Positions 36,627-45,926 of a stretch of 64,000 bases of DNA are shown piece by piece. The stretch is taken from the NCBI RefSeq assembly GCF_026625705.1, contig NZ_CP113059.1, positions 1,054,001 to 1,118,000 of the forward strand. Direction: 5' to 3'. The notes beneath the pieces were generated by a model. The model was not told the origin of the DNA. It worked only from the letters and a program-made list of their open reading frames with translations, and searched no databases. A program made the position numbers and the translations under genes. The stretch's first letter is position 1. Every line of letters begins with the position of its first letter. The DNA comes from Pedobacter sp. SL55 (lineage in GTDB: Bacteria > Bacteroidota > Bacteroidia > Sphingobacteriales > Sphingobacteriaceae).

Positions 36627-37457
36627 ATGGAGATGGCAAAAACGAAGCTACTGATTATTACCCATGAGATGTCGCCTTTCCTCGAAGTCACTAAAATTTC
36701 TGAAATTACCCGCCAATTACCGCAGGCTATGCAAGAAAAAGGATTCGAAATCCGCATCTTGATGCCCAAGTTTGGAAACATTAATGAAAGAAGAAACAGA
36801 CTACACGAGGTAATCCGATTATCAGGGATGAACATCATTATTGATGACAATGACAACCCTTTAATCATCAAAGTGGCGTCTATACCAGCGGCTCGTATGC
36901 AAGTGTATTTCTTGGATAATGAAGATTATTTCCACAGAAAATACGTGTTTAGGGATAAGGAAAACAAGTTTTATGCAGACAACGACGAAAGAACAATCTT
37001 TTTCTGCAAAGGCGCTTTAGAAACGGTTAAAAAGTTAGGCTGGTCGCCAGATGTAGTGCATTGCCACGGCTGGATGACTTCTTTAGTACCAGCTTACATC
37101 AAAACTACGTATAAAAACGATCCTACTTTTAAAAACTCTAAAGTAGTATATTCTGTTTACGAAAACTGTTTTGGCGAAAAACTAAATGCAGATTTTCATA
37201 AAAAAGCAATTATGGCCAACATGACCGCTGATGACACCAAAGCATTTGCTGAGGGCGATTGCAACAGCTTGCATATAGGCGCAATAACTCATTCTGATGC
37301 CGTAGTTTTTGCAGATGAGAAGGTTGACGATGCTGTGTTAAAATTTGTTAAAGATTCTAATAAGCCAACTTTAGCGTTTAATTTAACCGAAAATTACGAT
37401 AACTTCTATTCTTTTTACGAAGAAGTTACTAGTGATGAATTGGTTTCTATAGCATAA
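36627..37457 (+). CDS. Glycogen/starch synthase catalytic-domain protein (short form)
   Basis: A 276-residue protein matching only the N-terminal, GT5-type catalytic domain of glycogen synthase: KTKLLIITHEMSPFLEVTKISE (ADP-glucose loop with KxSE in place of KxGG), FEIRILMPKFG, and DVVHCHGWMTSLVP. The C-terminal GT1 domain is absent. Bacteroidota carry this short form as a conserved gene between panC and DUF4270/glmS, so it is not a truncated pseudogene. Whether it polymerises glucose is unproven: the Lys-Thr-Gly-Gly motif of active enzymes is altered. Confidence 0.85.
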   Translation: MEMAKTKLLIITHEMSPFLEVTKISEITRQLPQAMQEKGFEIRILMPKFGNINERRNRLHEVIRLSGMNIIIDDNDNPLIIKVASIPAARMQVYFLDNEDYFHRKYVFRDKENKFYADNDERTIFFCKGALETVKKLGWSPDVVHCHGWMTSLVPAYIKTTYKNDPTFKNSKVVYSVYENCFGEKLNADFHKKAIMANMTADDTKAFAEGDCNSLHIGAITHSDAVVFADEKVDDAVLKFVKDSNKPTLAFNLTENYDNFYSFYEEVTSDELVSIA

Positions 37458-37480
37458 TAAAAGCTTATTTAATTATAAAT

Positions 37481-38930
37481 ATGAGATTTTTAAAATTAGA
37501 CTTATTAACCTTGTTGATAAGTCTTTTTCTTTCGCTTCATGCGAAAACACATCTACCATTGGTTTAGAAGTTGACCCAAGCAACCAAATTCAAGGAAGCC
37601 TGATTGACACGGCAACCATCTATTCTAAAACCGTAAAAGACGATGCCGTTGCAACAAGTGCGTTGTCAAGATATCCTTTTGGTTATATCAACGACCCGCT
37701 GTTGGGCACTACAGAAGCTAGCTTAGCCCTATCGGTAAACACCCCAAGCGAAGCTTACGATTTTGGAACCAATGCCGTTTTAGACTCTGCTGTATTGGTT
37801 TTAAACTATGGTGGCGATTTTTACGGAGATATGCTGCAACCTATAACATAGATGTACATCAGCTTAATAACAACCTCGCTAAGGAAAGTTCTTATTTAAG
37901 CACCAATACCTATGGCTACAATAACACTTTATTGGCCAACTATACAGGCAAAGTATTCCCTACCACTCCTGTTAAAGTAACCGATGTACTTACTGGCGCA
38001 AAAGATACGGTAATGACTGTTACGCCTCAAGTTAGGCTTAAGTTAGACAATACTTTTATTACCAACAATATAGTTAGTTTACCTGCAACTTCATTAAAGT
38101 ATAACTCGTATTTTCAGGCTGCATTTAAAGGCTTACATGTTCAAATTAGGCCAACAAGCTATAGTACAATGGGCAATGGCGGCTTAATGTTCTTCAACCT
38201 TTCTAATACAACCGCCACAACTTCTAACTCAGGCTTGGTGTTGTATTACAGAAAACAAAATGCTACCACCACCACTGCAACAGATACGGTTTCGGTAAAT
38301 TTCCCAATCTCTACCAGCTTTGGCCCGGTAGCGGCAAGTGTAAAAAACACCTATTCTACAGCGGTACAAACGCAACTTGACGATAATACAAAGAAACAAT
38401 ACGAGGTTACTTATTTAAAACCTTTAGGTGGTTTGAGAACCAAGCTAGACTTTCCTTACCTGAAAAAAATGAGAAACGAGGTAGGTAAAATGGTAATTAA
38501 TAAGGCAGAACTGGTTATTGATTTAAGTAGCGGCACTGATGTAGCTCCATTTAGAGCAGCACCTCGTTTAGCCCTTTATAAATTTGATATTGCTGGCCAG
38601 CGTAAAAACTTACCAGACAATGATACTGGCGATGGTGTAACTACCGCTGGAGACCCTCGTGCAGCAATTAATTTTGGCGGAAACTTTGGTGGATTTTTTG
38701 ACTCGGTAAACAAGAAATATGTGTTTACGGTTACAGCTTACATTCAAGACCTGTTAGATGGTAAAACCGAAAATTATGGTACATTTTTATCTGTAACACC
38801 ATCTACAGCATTTCAATTTTCTTCGCCTTTTAACGTTGCGTCTCGTGCAGTTATCGGCAGCTTCACGAAGAACCCCGCAGCAGGAGCTAACGTAATGAAA
38901 CTCAACATTTACTACACTAAAGCAAATTAG
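37481..38930 (+). pseudogene. DUF4270 outer-membrane-type lipoprotein with two frame breaks
   Basis: DUF4270 proteins are Bacteroidota lipoproteins of unknown function near glgA-like and glmS genes. The start (37481) gives RFLKLDLLTLLIS; a shift at the five-T run 37524-37528 gives SFASCENTSTIGLEVD, a perfect lipobox (FASC). That frame runs to the TAG at 37849. A second shift near 37828-37833 then leads into YNIDVHQLNNNLAKESSYL and on through NYTGKVFPTTPVKV to the stop at 38930. Both breaks need one extra base. Restored, the protein is about 483 residues, normal for the family. The fragments now readable are 37932-38930 (332 aa) and 37528-37851. Confidence 0.8.
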
Positions 38931-38958
38931 TAGATTTTTTTATTCAAAGGTTTGATTT

Positions 38959-38992
38959 AATCGCCCTAAAGAAATACTTTAGGGCGATTTAT
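38959..38992 (+). terminator. Terminator after DUF4270
   Basis: 13-bp stem AATCGCCCTAAAG / CTTTAGGGCGATT with loop AAATA, then TTATATTTT. Confidence 0.75.
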
Positions 38993-39011
38993 ATTTTAAC
39001 CCCCGAATAAC

Positions 39012-40850
39012 ATGTGTGGAATTGTAGGCTATATAGGCTTTAGAGAAGCTTGGCCAATTGTTTTAAAAGGTCTAAAAAGACTTGAATACAGAGGATACGA
39101 CAGCGCCGGAATTGCGCTAATTGACAACGAAAATTTAAACATTTACAAGAAGGCCGGAAAGGTAAAAGAGCTAGAAGATTTTGCCGCCGAAAAAAACCTT
39201 GCTGGCACAATTGGCATGGGGCATACCCGCTGGGCAACCCACGGAGCGCCTTCCGATAGAAATTCACACCCTCATACCTCTCAAAACGGAAACTTAAGTA
39301 TTATCCATAATGGTATTATTGAGAACTACGCAACGCTAAAAGAAGAGCTAATTTCTAGAGGGCATACTTTCAACAGTGATACCGATACGGAAGTCTTAAT
39401 TCACCTCATCGAAGACATTTACCAAAACAACAAGATAGACCTTACCGAGGCAGTACGTTTAGCACTAAATGAAGTAACCGGAGCCTACGCCATTGTAATT
39501 ATGGACGAAGAAAATCCAAACCAGCTAATTGCCGCAAGAAAAGGAAGCCCAATGGTAATTGGTGTTGGTCAAGGAGAATACTTTATCGCCTCAGACGCTA
39601 CCCCGATTATAGAGTATACCAAAAATGTAATTTACCTAAACGATAACGAAATTGCTTTCCTAAAACGTGATGAGCTAGAAGTAAAACGTTTAGATAATGT
39701 GATACAAACGCCATACATACAAGAACTAGAACTTAAACTAGAAATGTTAGAGAAAGGTGGTTACGAGCATTTCATGTTAAAAGAAATCTACGAGCAACCT
39801 AGATCTATTCGTGATTGTATGAGAGGACGTATATACCCAGAAGAGGGCAAAGTACAACTAGGAGGAATTAAAGAGTTTGCAGACAAGCTAAAAAACATTG
39901 ACAGGATCATTATTGTAGCTTGTGGTACTTCTTGGCATGCTGGTTTAGTTGGCGAGTATTTGATTGAAGAGTACGCCCGTATTCCGGTGGAAGTAGAATA
40001 TGCTTCGGAGTTTAGGTACAGAAACCCAATTATTACTGAAAAAGACGTGGTAATTGCTATTTCTCAATCTGGAGAAACGGCAGATACGATGGCTGCCATA
40101 GAAATGGCGAAAGAAAAAGGTGCTACTATTTTTGGAATCTGTAACGTAGTGGGCGCATCTATCCCTCGTATTACACATGCAGGCGTTTACACCCACGCAG
40201 GGCCAGAAATTGGCGTAGCCTCTACCAAAGCTTTTACGGCACAGGTTACGGTACTTACGTTGATGGCCTTTTATATGGCGCAACAAAAAGGAACCATTAC
40301 CAATAGCAAGCTAACCGAACTGCTTACAGAGCTAGACTGCATTCCTGATAAAATCCATGCGGCATTACAATCTAATGATATCATCAAAGAAATTTCTGCA
40401 AAAATCAAAGATGCAAGCAACTGCTTATTTTTAGGCCGTGGAAGTGGTTTCCCAGTAGCCCTCGAAGGTGCCTTAAAACTAAAAGAGATTTCTTATATAC
40501 ATGCAGAAGGGTACCCGGCAGCAGAAATGAAACACGGCCCCATTGCCTTAATAGATGAAGAAATGCCTGTAGTGTTTATTGCCACCAAAAACTCATCTTA
40601 CGAAAAGGTAATTAGCAATATACAAGAGGTTAAAGCAAGAAAAGGACAGGTAATTGCCATTGTAACCGAAGGCGATACCGAAGTAAAGAAAATGGCTGAT
40701 TACTGTATCGAAATTCCAGATGCGAGCGAAGCCTTTTTACCTTTGCTGGCTACCATTCCGCTACAACTACTTTCTTACCACATTGCGGTAATGAGAGGTT
40801 GCAATGTAGATCAACCTCGTAACCTAGCCAAATCGGTAACGGTAGAATAA
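39012..40850 (+). CDS. glmS: Glutamine-fructose-6-phosphate aminotransferase (isomerizing)
   Basis: Makes glucosamine-6-phosphate for peptidoglycan and LPS. The 612-residue enzyme begins CGIVGYIG, so Met1 removal exposes the nucleophile Cys2 of the N-terminal Ntn glutaminase (1-240, with GHTRWATHG and SNTDTEV-like SDTDTEV). Two SIS domains follow (about 290-430 and 460-600), with SQSGETADTMAA and GRGSGFPVALEGALKLKE. The C-terminus ends PRNLAKSVTVE as in active isomerases. A glmS ribozyme is not expected and not seen. A strong terminator follows. Confidence 0.98.
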   Translation: MCGIVGYIGFREAWPIVLKGLKRLEYRGYDSAGIALIDNENLNIYKKAGKVKELEDFAAEKNLAGTIGMGHTRWATHGAPSDRNSHPHTSQNGNLSIIHNGIIENYATLKEELISRGHTFNSDTDTEVLIHLIEDIYQNNKIDLTEAVRLALNEVTGAYAIVIMDEENPNQLIAARKGSPMVIGVGQGEYFIASDATPIIEYTKNVIYLNDNEIAFLKRDELEVKRLDNVIQTPYIQELELKLEMLEKGGYEHFMLKEIYEQPRSIRDCMRGRIYPEEGKVQLGGIKEFADKLKNIDRIIIVACGTSWHAGLVGEYLIEEYARIPVEVEYASEFRYRNPIITEKDVVIAISQSGETADTMAAIEMAKEKGATIFGICNVVGASIPRITHAGVYTHAGPEIGVASTKAFTAQVTVLTLMAFYMAQQKGTITNSKLTELLTELDCIPDKIHAALQSNDIIKEISAKIKDASNCLFLGRGSGFPVALEGALKLKEISYIHAEGYPAAEMKHGPIALIDEEMPVVFIATKNSSYEKVISNIQEVKARKGQVIAIVTEGDTEVKKMADYCIEIPDASEAFLPLLATIPLQLLSYHIAVMRGCNVDQPRNLAKSVTVE

Positions 40851-40853
40851 AAT

Positions 40854-40893
40854 AAAAATGGACGTCCAATGCAATTTGGACGTCCATTTTTGT
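40854..40893 (+). terminator. Intrinsic terminator after glmS
   Basis: Perfect stem AAAATGGACGTCCAA / TTGGACGTCCATTTT with a short loop, followed by TTGTTTT; symmetric, so it may also serve the convergent gene. Confidence 0.85.
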
Positions 40894-40908
40894 TTTATGT
40901 AAATATCT

Positions 40909-41211
40909 CTAGCTTTTCTTTTTAGCGGCAACCTTATTGGCTTTGTAGCGCATATCGGCAGTGCCATCTTTTTTCTTTGGCCCAGCCGGATTGGCTTTTA
41001 ATGCCTTATTCTCGCTATAACGCATATCTGGCGTTCCGTCTGCCTTTAACTTAGCTCCAGTAGTTGCAGCCTTTTTCTCTACTTTTTTTACTTCTGTTTT
41101 GGTTACTGTAGTTACTTTTTTCGGGGTTTGCTTAACTGTGGTTACGGTTTGTGCAAAGGCTGCACTAATGCCAAACATGGCAACAGCAGCTAGGGTTAAT
41201 AATTTTTTCAT
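40909..41211 (-). CDS. Small secreted Lys/Ala-rich protein with DGTxDMRY repeats
   Basis: A 100-residue exported protein. Signal peptide 1-20 (ending AFAQ), then a Thr/Lys/Val-rich stretch (VTTVKQTPKKVTTVTKTEVKKVEKK) and two copies of a short repeat: ADGTPDMRYSENKALKA and KDGTADMRYKANKVAA. The repeat KxDGTxDMRYxxNK is known from several small secreted Bacteroidota proteins of unknown role. The net charge is strongly positive, so it might bind the cell surface or nucleic acid; this is speculative. Confidence 0.75.
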   Translation of the reverse strand: MKKLLTLAAVAMFGISAAFAQTVTTVKQTPKKVTTVTKTEVKKVEKKAATTGAKLKADGTPDMRYSENKALKANPAGPKKKDGTADMRYKANKVAAKKKS

Positions 41212-41258
41212 GTAGCTTATATTTTATGTGTTAAGTTAACGAAATAAAAGCGAGGTTG

Positions 41259-42137
41259 TTATCTGTTCAAAGAAAATTTTATTGGAATATTGTACTTGGT
41301 GTTTACCACTTCGCCAAACATTTTGCCTGGCAGCCAACCCTCTGATAATTCCAGTACCCGTATGGCCTCAGTAGCCAGTTCGTTATTAGGTGCTGCTACA
41401 ATTTCTACATCTTCAATAGTTCCGTTTTTTTTAACAATAAAACTTAGTTTCACTGTTCCTTGTATTTTTTGTTTGGCAGATTGCGTAGGATATTTAATTT
41501 CTGAGGCTAAATACTTATAGAACTCTTTCAGTCCACCTTCGTAACTAGCTGGGCCAAATAAATTTTCGTAAGCAGTAACATTACCTTTATTGTCGTAATA
41601 TTTGCCTTCGGTTTTTTTGCCTGTTTCATCATAAAACTCTTCGCCGGCCAATGTACCATCCTTGTAGTTAAATTTCCAATTTCCTACTTTTTTACCCCCT
41701 ACATAACTACCTTCTTCTTTGTTCCCGTTCCAGTATGCTACATAATTACCGTGTAGTTTCCCATAATTAAAATTCTCTATCTTTTTTGGGGTTTCGCCAT
41801 CACTGGTGTAAGTAATCCATTCTCCTTCTTTATGCCCTTTTTCATAGCTGCCTTTTTCTTTTAGCTTGCTTTTTTGGTAGCTGATATAAGCTCCCTTTCT
41901 AATGGTAAGCTCCTTGTCTTCAAAACTTATCACTTCTTGTAATATATCTTTTTTGTCGTAAAAAGAAACTTGATAAAATTCGCCAGACTTTTTAATAACT
42001 GGCCGCCATTTAGAGCGAACAGGATCTTTGGTGTACATTGGACTATTGTAGATCAACGTAGTGTCTTGTTGGGCGTTAATTTGTGCAAAACCAGTGTTGG
42101 CAATGGCTAAAAAAGCTATAAGCGTTAGTTTTTTCAT
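41259..42137 (-). CDS. Energy-transducer TonB-like protein with MORN-like repeats
   Basis: A 292-residue secreted protein. The signal peptide (1-21, ending TGFAQ) is followed by MORN/YwqK-type repeats (about 90-200: GSYEKGHKEGEWITYTSDG, GKLHGNYVAYWNG, GSYVGGKKVGNWKFNYKDG). The C-terminal domain (about 215-292, KQKIQGTVKLSFIVKKNGTIEDVEIV) is a TonB C-terminal fold. Such hybrids are common in Bacteroidota. Without a transmembrane anchor it may not transduce energy itself. It is downstream of polA on the same strand. Confidence 0.85.
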   Translation of the reverse strand: MKKLTLIAFLAIANTGFAQINAQQDTTLIYNSPMYTKDPVRSKWRPVIKKSGEFYQVSFYDKKDILQEVISFEDKELTIRKGAYISYQKSKLKEKGSYEKGHKEGEWITYTSDGETPKKIENFNYGKLHGNYVAYWNGNKEEGSYVGGKKVGNWKFNYKDGTLAGEEFYDETGKKTEGKYYDNKGNVTAYENLFGPASYEGGLKEFYKYLASEIKYPTQSAKQKIQGTVKLSFIVKKNGTIEDVEIVAAPNNELATEAIRVLELSEGWLPGKMFGEVVNTKYNIPIKFSLNR

Positions 42138-42215
42138 TTTTTGGTTTTATGGACGAAAGATTTTTCGCTCTTACATTAAAGATTTTCTATCGGAGAGAAG
42201 ATTTTAGCCCGTACA

Positions 42216-45014
42216 TTAATGCGCCTCTAGCCAATTTACACCTTCGCCAATTTCTATCTCAATGGGCACTTCGGTCTTAATGGCAGTCTTCATCCTATGG
42301 GTAATAATCTCCTTTACGGTTTCTTTTTCGCTCTTCACTACATCAAACACCAACTCATCATGTACCTGCATGGTCATTTTAGATTGCAGTTTTTGTTCCT
42401 TCATATCTTTGTGGATATTGATCATCGCAATCTTGATCATATCTGCTGCCGACCCCTGTATTGGCGCATTAATGGCATTTCGCTCTGCGTAACCTCTAAC
42501 CGTCATATTTGCAGAGTTAATATCTCTTAAATACCTACGGCGCCCCATAATAGTTTCTACATAACCATTTTCACGGGCAAAGTTCATCGTGTTGCTCATG
42601 TAGTTTTTAATGCCCGGGTATTGGGTGAAATATTGCTCGATAATTTCGGCAGCTTCTTTACGTGGAATGTTCAAATTTTGCGATAAACCAAATGCAGATT
42701 GGCCGTAGATGATCCCAAAGTTTACCGCCTTGGCGTTTCTACGCTGGTTAGAAGTTACTTCTTCGATACCTATGCCGTAAACTTTTGCCGCCGTAGCCGT
42801 GTGGATATCAATGCCGTTTAAGAAGGCATCTAGCATATTTGCTTCTTTACTAATTTCGGCAATAATCCTTAGTTCAATTTGCGAATAATCGGCAGATAAC
42901 AGGATGTGATTTTCATCTCTGGCAATAAAAGCTTTACGCACCTCTCTACCTCTATCGGTTTTAATAGGGATGTTCTGCAAATTTGGATTGTTAGAGCTCA
43001 ATCTGCCATTAGCGGCAACAGCCTGATTATAGCTTGTATGCACCCTTCCAGTTCTCGGATTTACCAGCAGCGGCAAGGCATCTACATAAGTAGATTTTAG
43101 TTTTTGCATCTGGCGGAAATCTAAAATATCCTGTACAATATCGCTTTTACTGGCCAATGCGGTTAACACATCTTCGCCAGTTTGATACTGACCAGTTTTG
43201 GTCTTTTTTGCTTTGGGATCTAGCTTTAAATGATCGAAAAGCACTTCTCCTAACTGCTTTGGCGATGCCAGATTAAACTTCAGCCCTGCTTTTTCGTAAA
43301 CAGCAAGTTCGGCTTTTGAAATTTCTTCTTGCAATTGTGCAGAGTAAGTAGCCAAAGTTTCAGCATCAATTCTAACCCCTTCTTTTTCCATATCCGCCAG
43401 CACATAAATTAACGGATTTTCTATTTCCTTTGCTAGTTTAGACGCATTTCTTTCTGCTAGCATTGGTTCAAAAACGTTGGCCAATTGCAAGGTCACATCA
43501 GCATCTTCCGCAGCGTAGTCTACTACTTTTTCTACCGGAATATCTTTCATGTTCAACTGGCCTTTACCTTTGGCGCCAATTAAAGAAGTGATGGAAATTG
43601 GTGTGTAGCCTAAGTAATTTTCCGAAAGCACATCCATTCCGTGTCTGGTATCTGGGTCGATCAGGTAATGCGCCAACATGGTATCAAACAATTCGCCTTT
43701 TACATCAATGCCGTACCATTTTAACACCAGCATATCGTACTTAATGTTTTGACCAATTTTAACAATGTTCTCGTTTTCAAAAACAGGTCTAAATTCTTCT
43801 AAAATGGCTTGGGTTTCTTCTCTGTTTTCGGGTGTTGGAATGTAATATCCTTTACCTGCTTCTACCGAAAAAGAGAGCCCTACTAAATCTACCAAGTTTG
43901 CATCTACACCAGTCGTTTCAGTATCGAAAGAAATTCGGCTTTGCTGCAACAATAAAGCAATTAGTTCTTTTCTAGCCTCTTGCGTTTCAACTAAATAATA
44001 TTCGTGTGGTGTATTATCAATGTTTTTGGCATCTATTGGCGTATCAAAAAGTGAAGGCTGGTTTTCGATTTCCTTCGAGGCCATGGCGTTGCCAAATAAA
44101 TCTTGCTGCCCATTAGATTTCCCTTCGTTAACACTAAAATTATCGCCAAATACACGTTTGCCAATGGTTCTAAATTCTAATTCGGCAAACAAAGGTTCTA
44201 GCAATTCTTTACTGGGTTCTTCCAATAGCAATTGTTGCTCGTTAAACTCGACTGGAACATTTAATATAATTGTTGCCAATTTTTTGGAAATCAAGCCCTG
44301 TTCTGCAAAATTTTCTATATTTTCTCTTTGTTTTCCTTTGAGCTCATGGCTGTTGGCAATGATATTTTCCATACTGCCGTATTGCTTAATTAAGGCTTTT
44401 GCAGTTTTCTCGCCAATACCAGGTATTCCCGGAATGTTATCTACCGCATCGCCCCATAACCCCAAAACATCAATCACCTGCTTAACATTTTCGATCTCCC
44501 ACTTGGCCAAAACTTCAGGAACGCCCAAAATTTCCATTTCATTGCCCATACGAGCAGGTTTGTAAATGAAAATATTATCCGAAACCAATTGCGCAAAATC
44601 TTTATCTGGTGTCATGCAATACACTTTAAAACCAGCTTTTTCGCCCTCCTTAGCTAGCGTTCCTATAATATCATCCGCTTCGTAGCCATCTTTGGTAATT
44701 ACCGGGATATTGAAACCTTCTATCAGCCTAAAAATATAGGGAATTGCAGCAGCCAAGTCTTCGGGCATGGCCTCACGATGCGCTTTATAGGCTTCAAACT
44801 CGGTGTGTCTTTCTGTTGGCGCTGCTGTATCAAAAACTACAGCAATATGCGTTGGTTTTTCCTTTTTTAACACCTCTAGCAAAGTGTTGGTAAAGCCCAT
44901 TACCGCCGAAGTATTGACACCCGTAGAGGTAAAACGTGGGTTTTTGCTCAATGCGAAATGCGCTCGGTAAATTAGCGCCATCCCATCTAAAAGGAAAAGT
45001 TTTTTGTTGCTCAT
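42216..45014 (-). CDS. polA: DNA polymerase I
   Basis: Repair and Okazaki-fragment polymerase of 932 residues. Domains: 5'-3' exonuclease (1-290, with DGMALIYRAHFAL, YEADDIIGTLA and GIPGIGEKTAKALI), 3'-5' exonuclease region (about 335-520; ISFDTETTGVDANLVD retains the DxE metal motif, and YAAEDADVTLQL the last Asp), and polymerase (about 560-932, LSADYSQIELRI motif A, RRNAKAVNFGIIYGQ O-helix, QVHDELVFDV motif C). All three activities appear intact. Complete and full length. Confidence 0.98.
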   Translation of the reverse strand: MSNKKLFLLDGMALIYRAHFALSKNPRFTSTGVNTSAVMGFTNTLLEVLKKEKPTHIAVVFDTAAPTERHTEFEAYKAHREAMPEDLAAAIPYIFRLIEGFNIPVITKDGYEADDIIGTLAKEGEKAGFKVYCMTPDKDFAQLVSDNIFIYKPARMGNEMEILGVPEVLAKWEIENVKQVIDVLGLWGDAVDNIPGIPGIGEKTAKALIKQYGSMENIIANSHELKGKQRENIENFAEQGLISKKLATIILNVPVEFNEQQLLLEEPSKELLEPLFAELEFRTIGKRVFGDNFSVNEGKSNGQQDLFGNAMASKEIENQPSLFDTPIDAKNIDNTPHEYYLVETQEARKELIALLLQQSRISFDTETTGVDANLVDLVGLSFSVEAGKGYYIPTPENREETQAILEEFRPVFENENIVKIGQNIKYDMLVLKWYGIDVKGELFDTMLAHYLIDPDTRHGMDVLSENYLGYTPISITSLIGAKGKGQLNMKDIPVEKVVDYAAEDADVTLQLANVFEPMLAERNASKLAKEIENPLIYVLADMEKEGVRIDAETLATYSAQLQEEISKAELAVYEKAGLKFNLASPKQLGEVLFDHLKLDPKAKKTKTGQYQTGEDVLTALASKSDIVQDILDFRQMQKLKSTYVDALPLLVNPRTGRVHTSYNQAVAANGRLSSNNPNLQNIPIKTDRGREVRKAFIARDENHILLSADYSQIELRIIAEISKEANMLDAFLNGIDIHTATAAKVYGIGIEEVTSNQRRNAKAVNFGIIYGQSAFGLSQNLNIPRKEAAEIIEQYFTQYPGIKNYMSNTMNFARENGYVETIMGRRRYLRDINSANMTVRGYAERNAINAPIQGSAADMIKIAMINIHKDMKEQKLQSKMTMQVHDELVFDVVKSEKETVKEIITHRMKTAIKTEVPIEIEIGEGVNWLEAH

Positions 45015-45042
45015 GATTATAATTTAATGGGGTACGCTAGCC

Positions 45043-45120
45043 GTCATTTCGACGAAGTATGAGGAGAAATCTCAAGAAAGCACTCTTAACTATGAGATTT
45101 CTCACTACGTTCGAAATGAC
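45043..45120. repeat. Composite palindrome upstream of polA
   Basis: Outer arms GTCATTTCGA (45043) / TCGAAATGAC (45111) and inner arms GAGAAATCTCA (45064) / TGAGATTTCTC (45093) form a cruciform. The same motif occurs at 7884-8005. Confidence 0.7.
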
Positions 45121-45165
45121 GAAGTGGCTTACAACCTTGGTAAAGGTAACGATAAATTGAAAAAA

Positions 45166-45862
45166 CTAAGGGAAAAGAATTGCCAACGAAAAGACAATGA
45201 GATTAAAAAATGCATGAAAAAGTATACTATAAGTTAAGCCATATTTAATTCGCAAATAGCCTAAGCTTAATCCGCCAAAAGTTTGAGAAGCGATGTAAAG
45301 TACAAAACTAGGATCAGAAACGGTCAAATCTTTGTAGTTGCTTAAATGAATTAAACCGAATACAATAGCGGTATAATAAAATAAGAATGGGTAGTTTTTC
45401 TTCCAGGCCCTAATGCTGTAGAACTTGCCTTTCTTCCTTAAAAAACTGATAGAAATAGCTGCAAAGTACTATTGATATAATTACAATCATAAATTGAATT
45501 AATGCTCCAGTGATTTGAGAAGCAATTAATCCGGCGAGAGATAGAAAAGCAAAATAGATTGAGCCATGAAGGCCTCGTAAATGCCATCTAAAAAACACCT
45601 CCTCCAAAAGTGGAGCCAAAATACAAGCAAAGGCTAGGGCACCCCAAACACCGTATTCTTTTAAAAGGTTTATACCCTCATGTTCACTAATAAGGTTGAA
45701 ATGCAATAAAATATAGAACAAGCCCACTAACAGAGCGGTAAAGAGTATGTCGAGTAGAAATAATGCTGCAAAATCTTTAAACAGCAAGCTTTTATCTTTT
45801 TGTTTTTCTAGGAGTGATGGCTTTTTAAGGAATTGATAAAAATTATAAAGCGAATTTTTCAT
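45166..45862 (-). pseudogene. CPBP-family intramembrane protease, frameshifted
   Basis: A membrane protease of the CPBP/Rce1 (Abi) family. The 5' part (45410-45862) gives several transmembrane helices and the glutamate motif EEVFFRWHLR. Its frame ends at a TAG, but the +1 frame directly continues with YSIRAWKKNYPFLFYYTA, then FGLIHLSN (His motif) and HAFFN (His/Asn motif), to the stop at 45166. Those are the second and third catalytic motifs. Removing one base from the six-T (minus strand) run at 45440-45445 joins them as FLRKKGKFYSIRAWKKN, giving about 231 residues, the normal length. Confidence 0.8.
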
Positions 45863-45926
45863 AGGTTGAGATGTTAATTAATGTTATACCTATAACAATA
45901 CTACCTAATTTTCCGTTAATTTGAAC

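Noticed and set aside
36627..37457. Truncated glycogen synthase
   Set aside because: The 276-residue catalytic-domain-only form in the panC / DUF4270 / glmS neighbourhood is normal for Bacteroidota, and both ends are clean, so no truncation was claimed.
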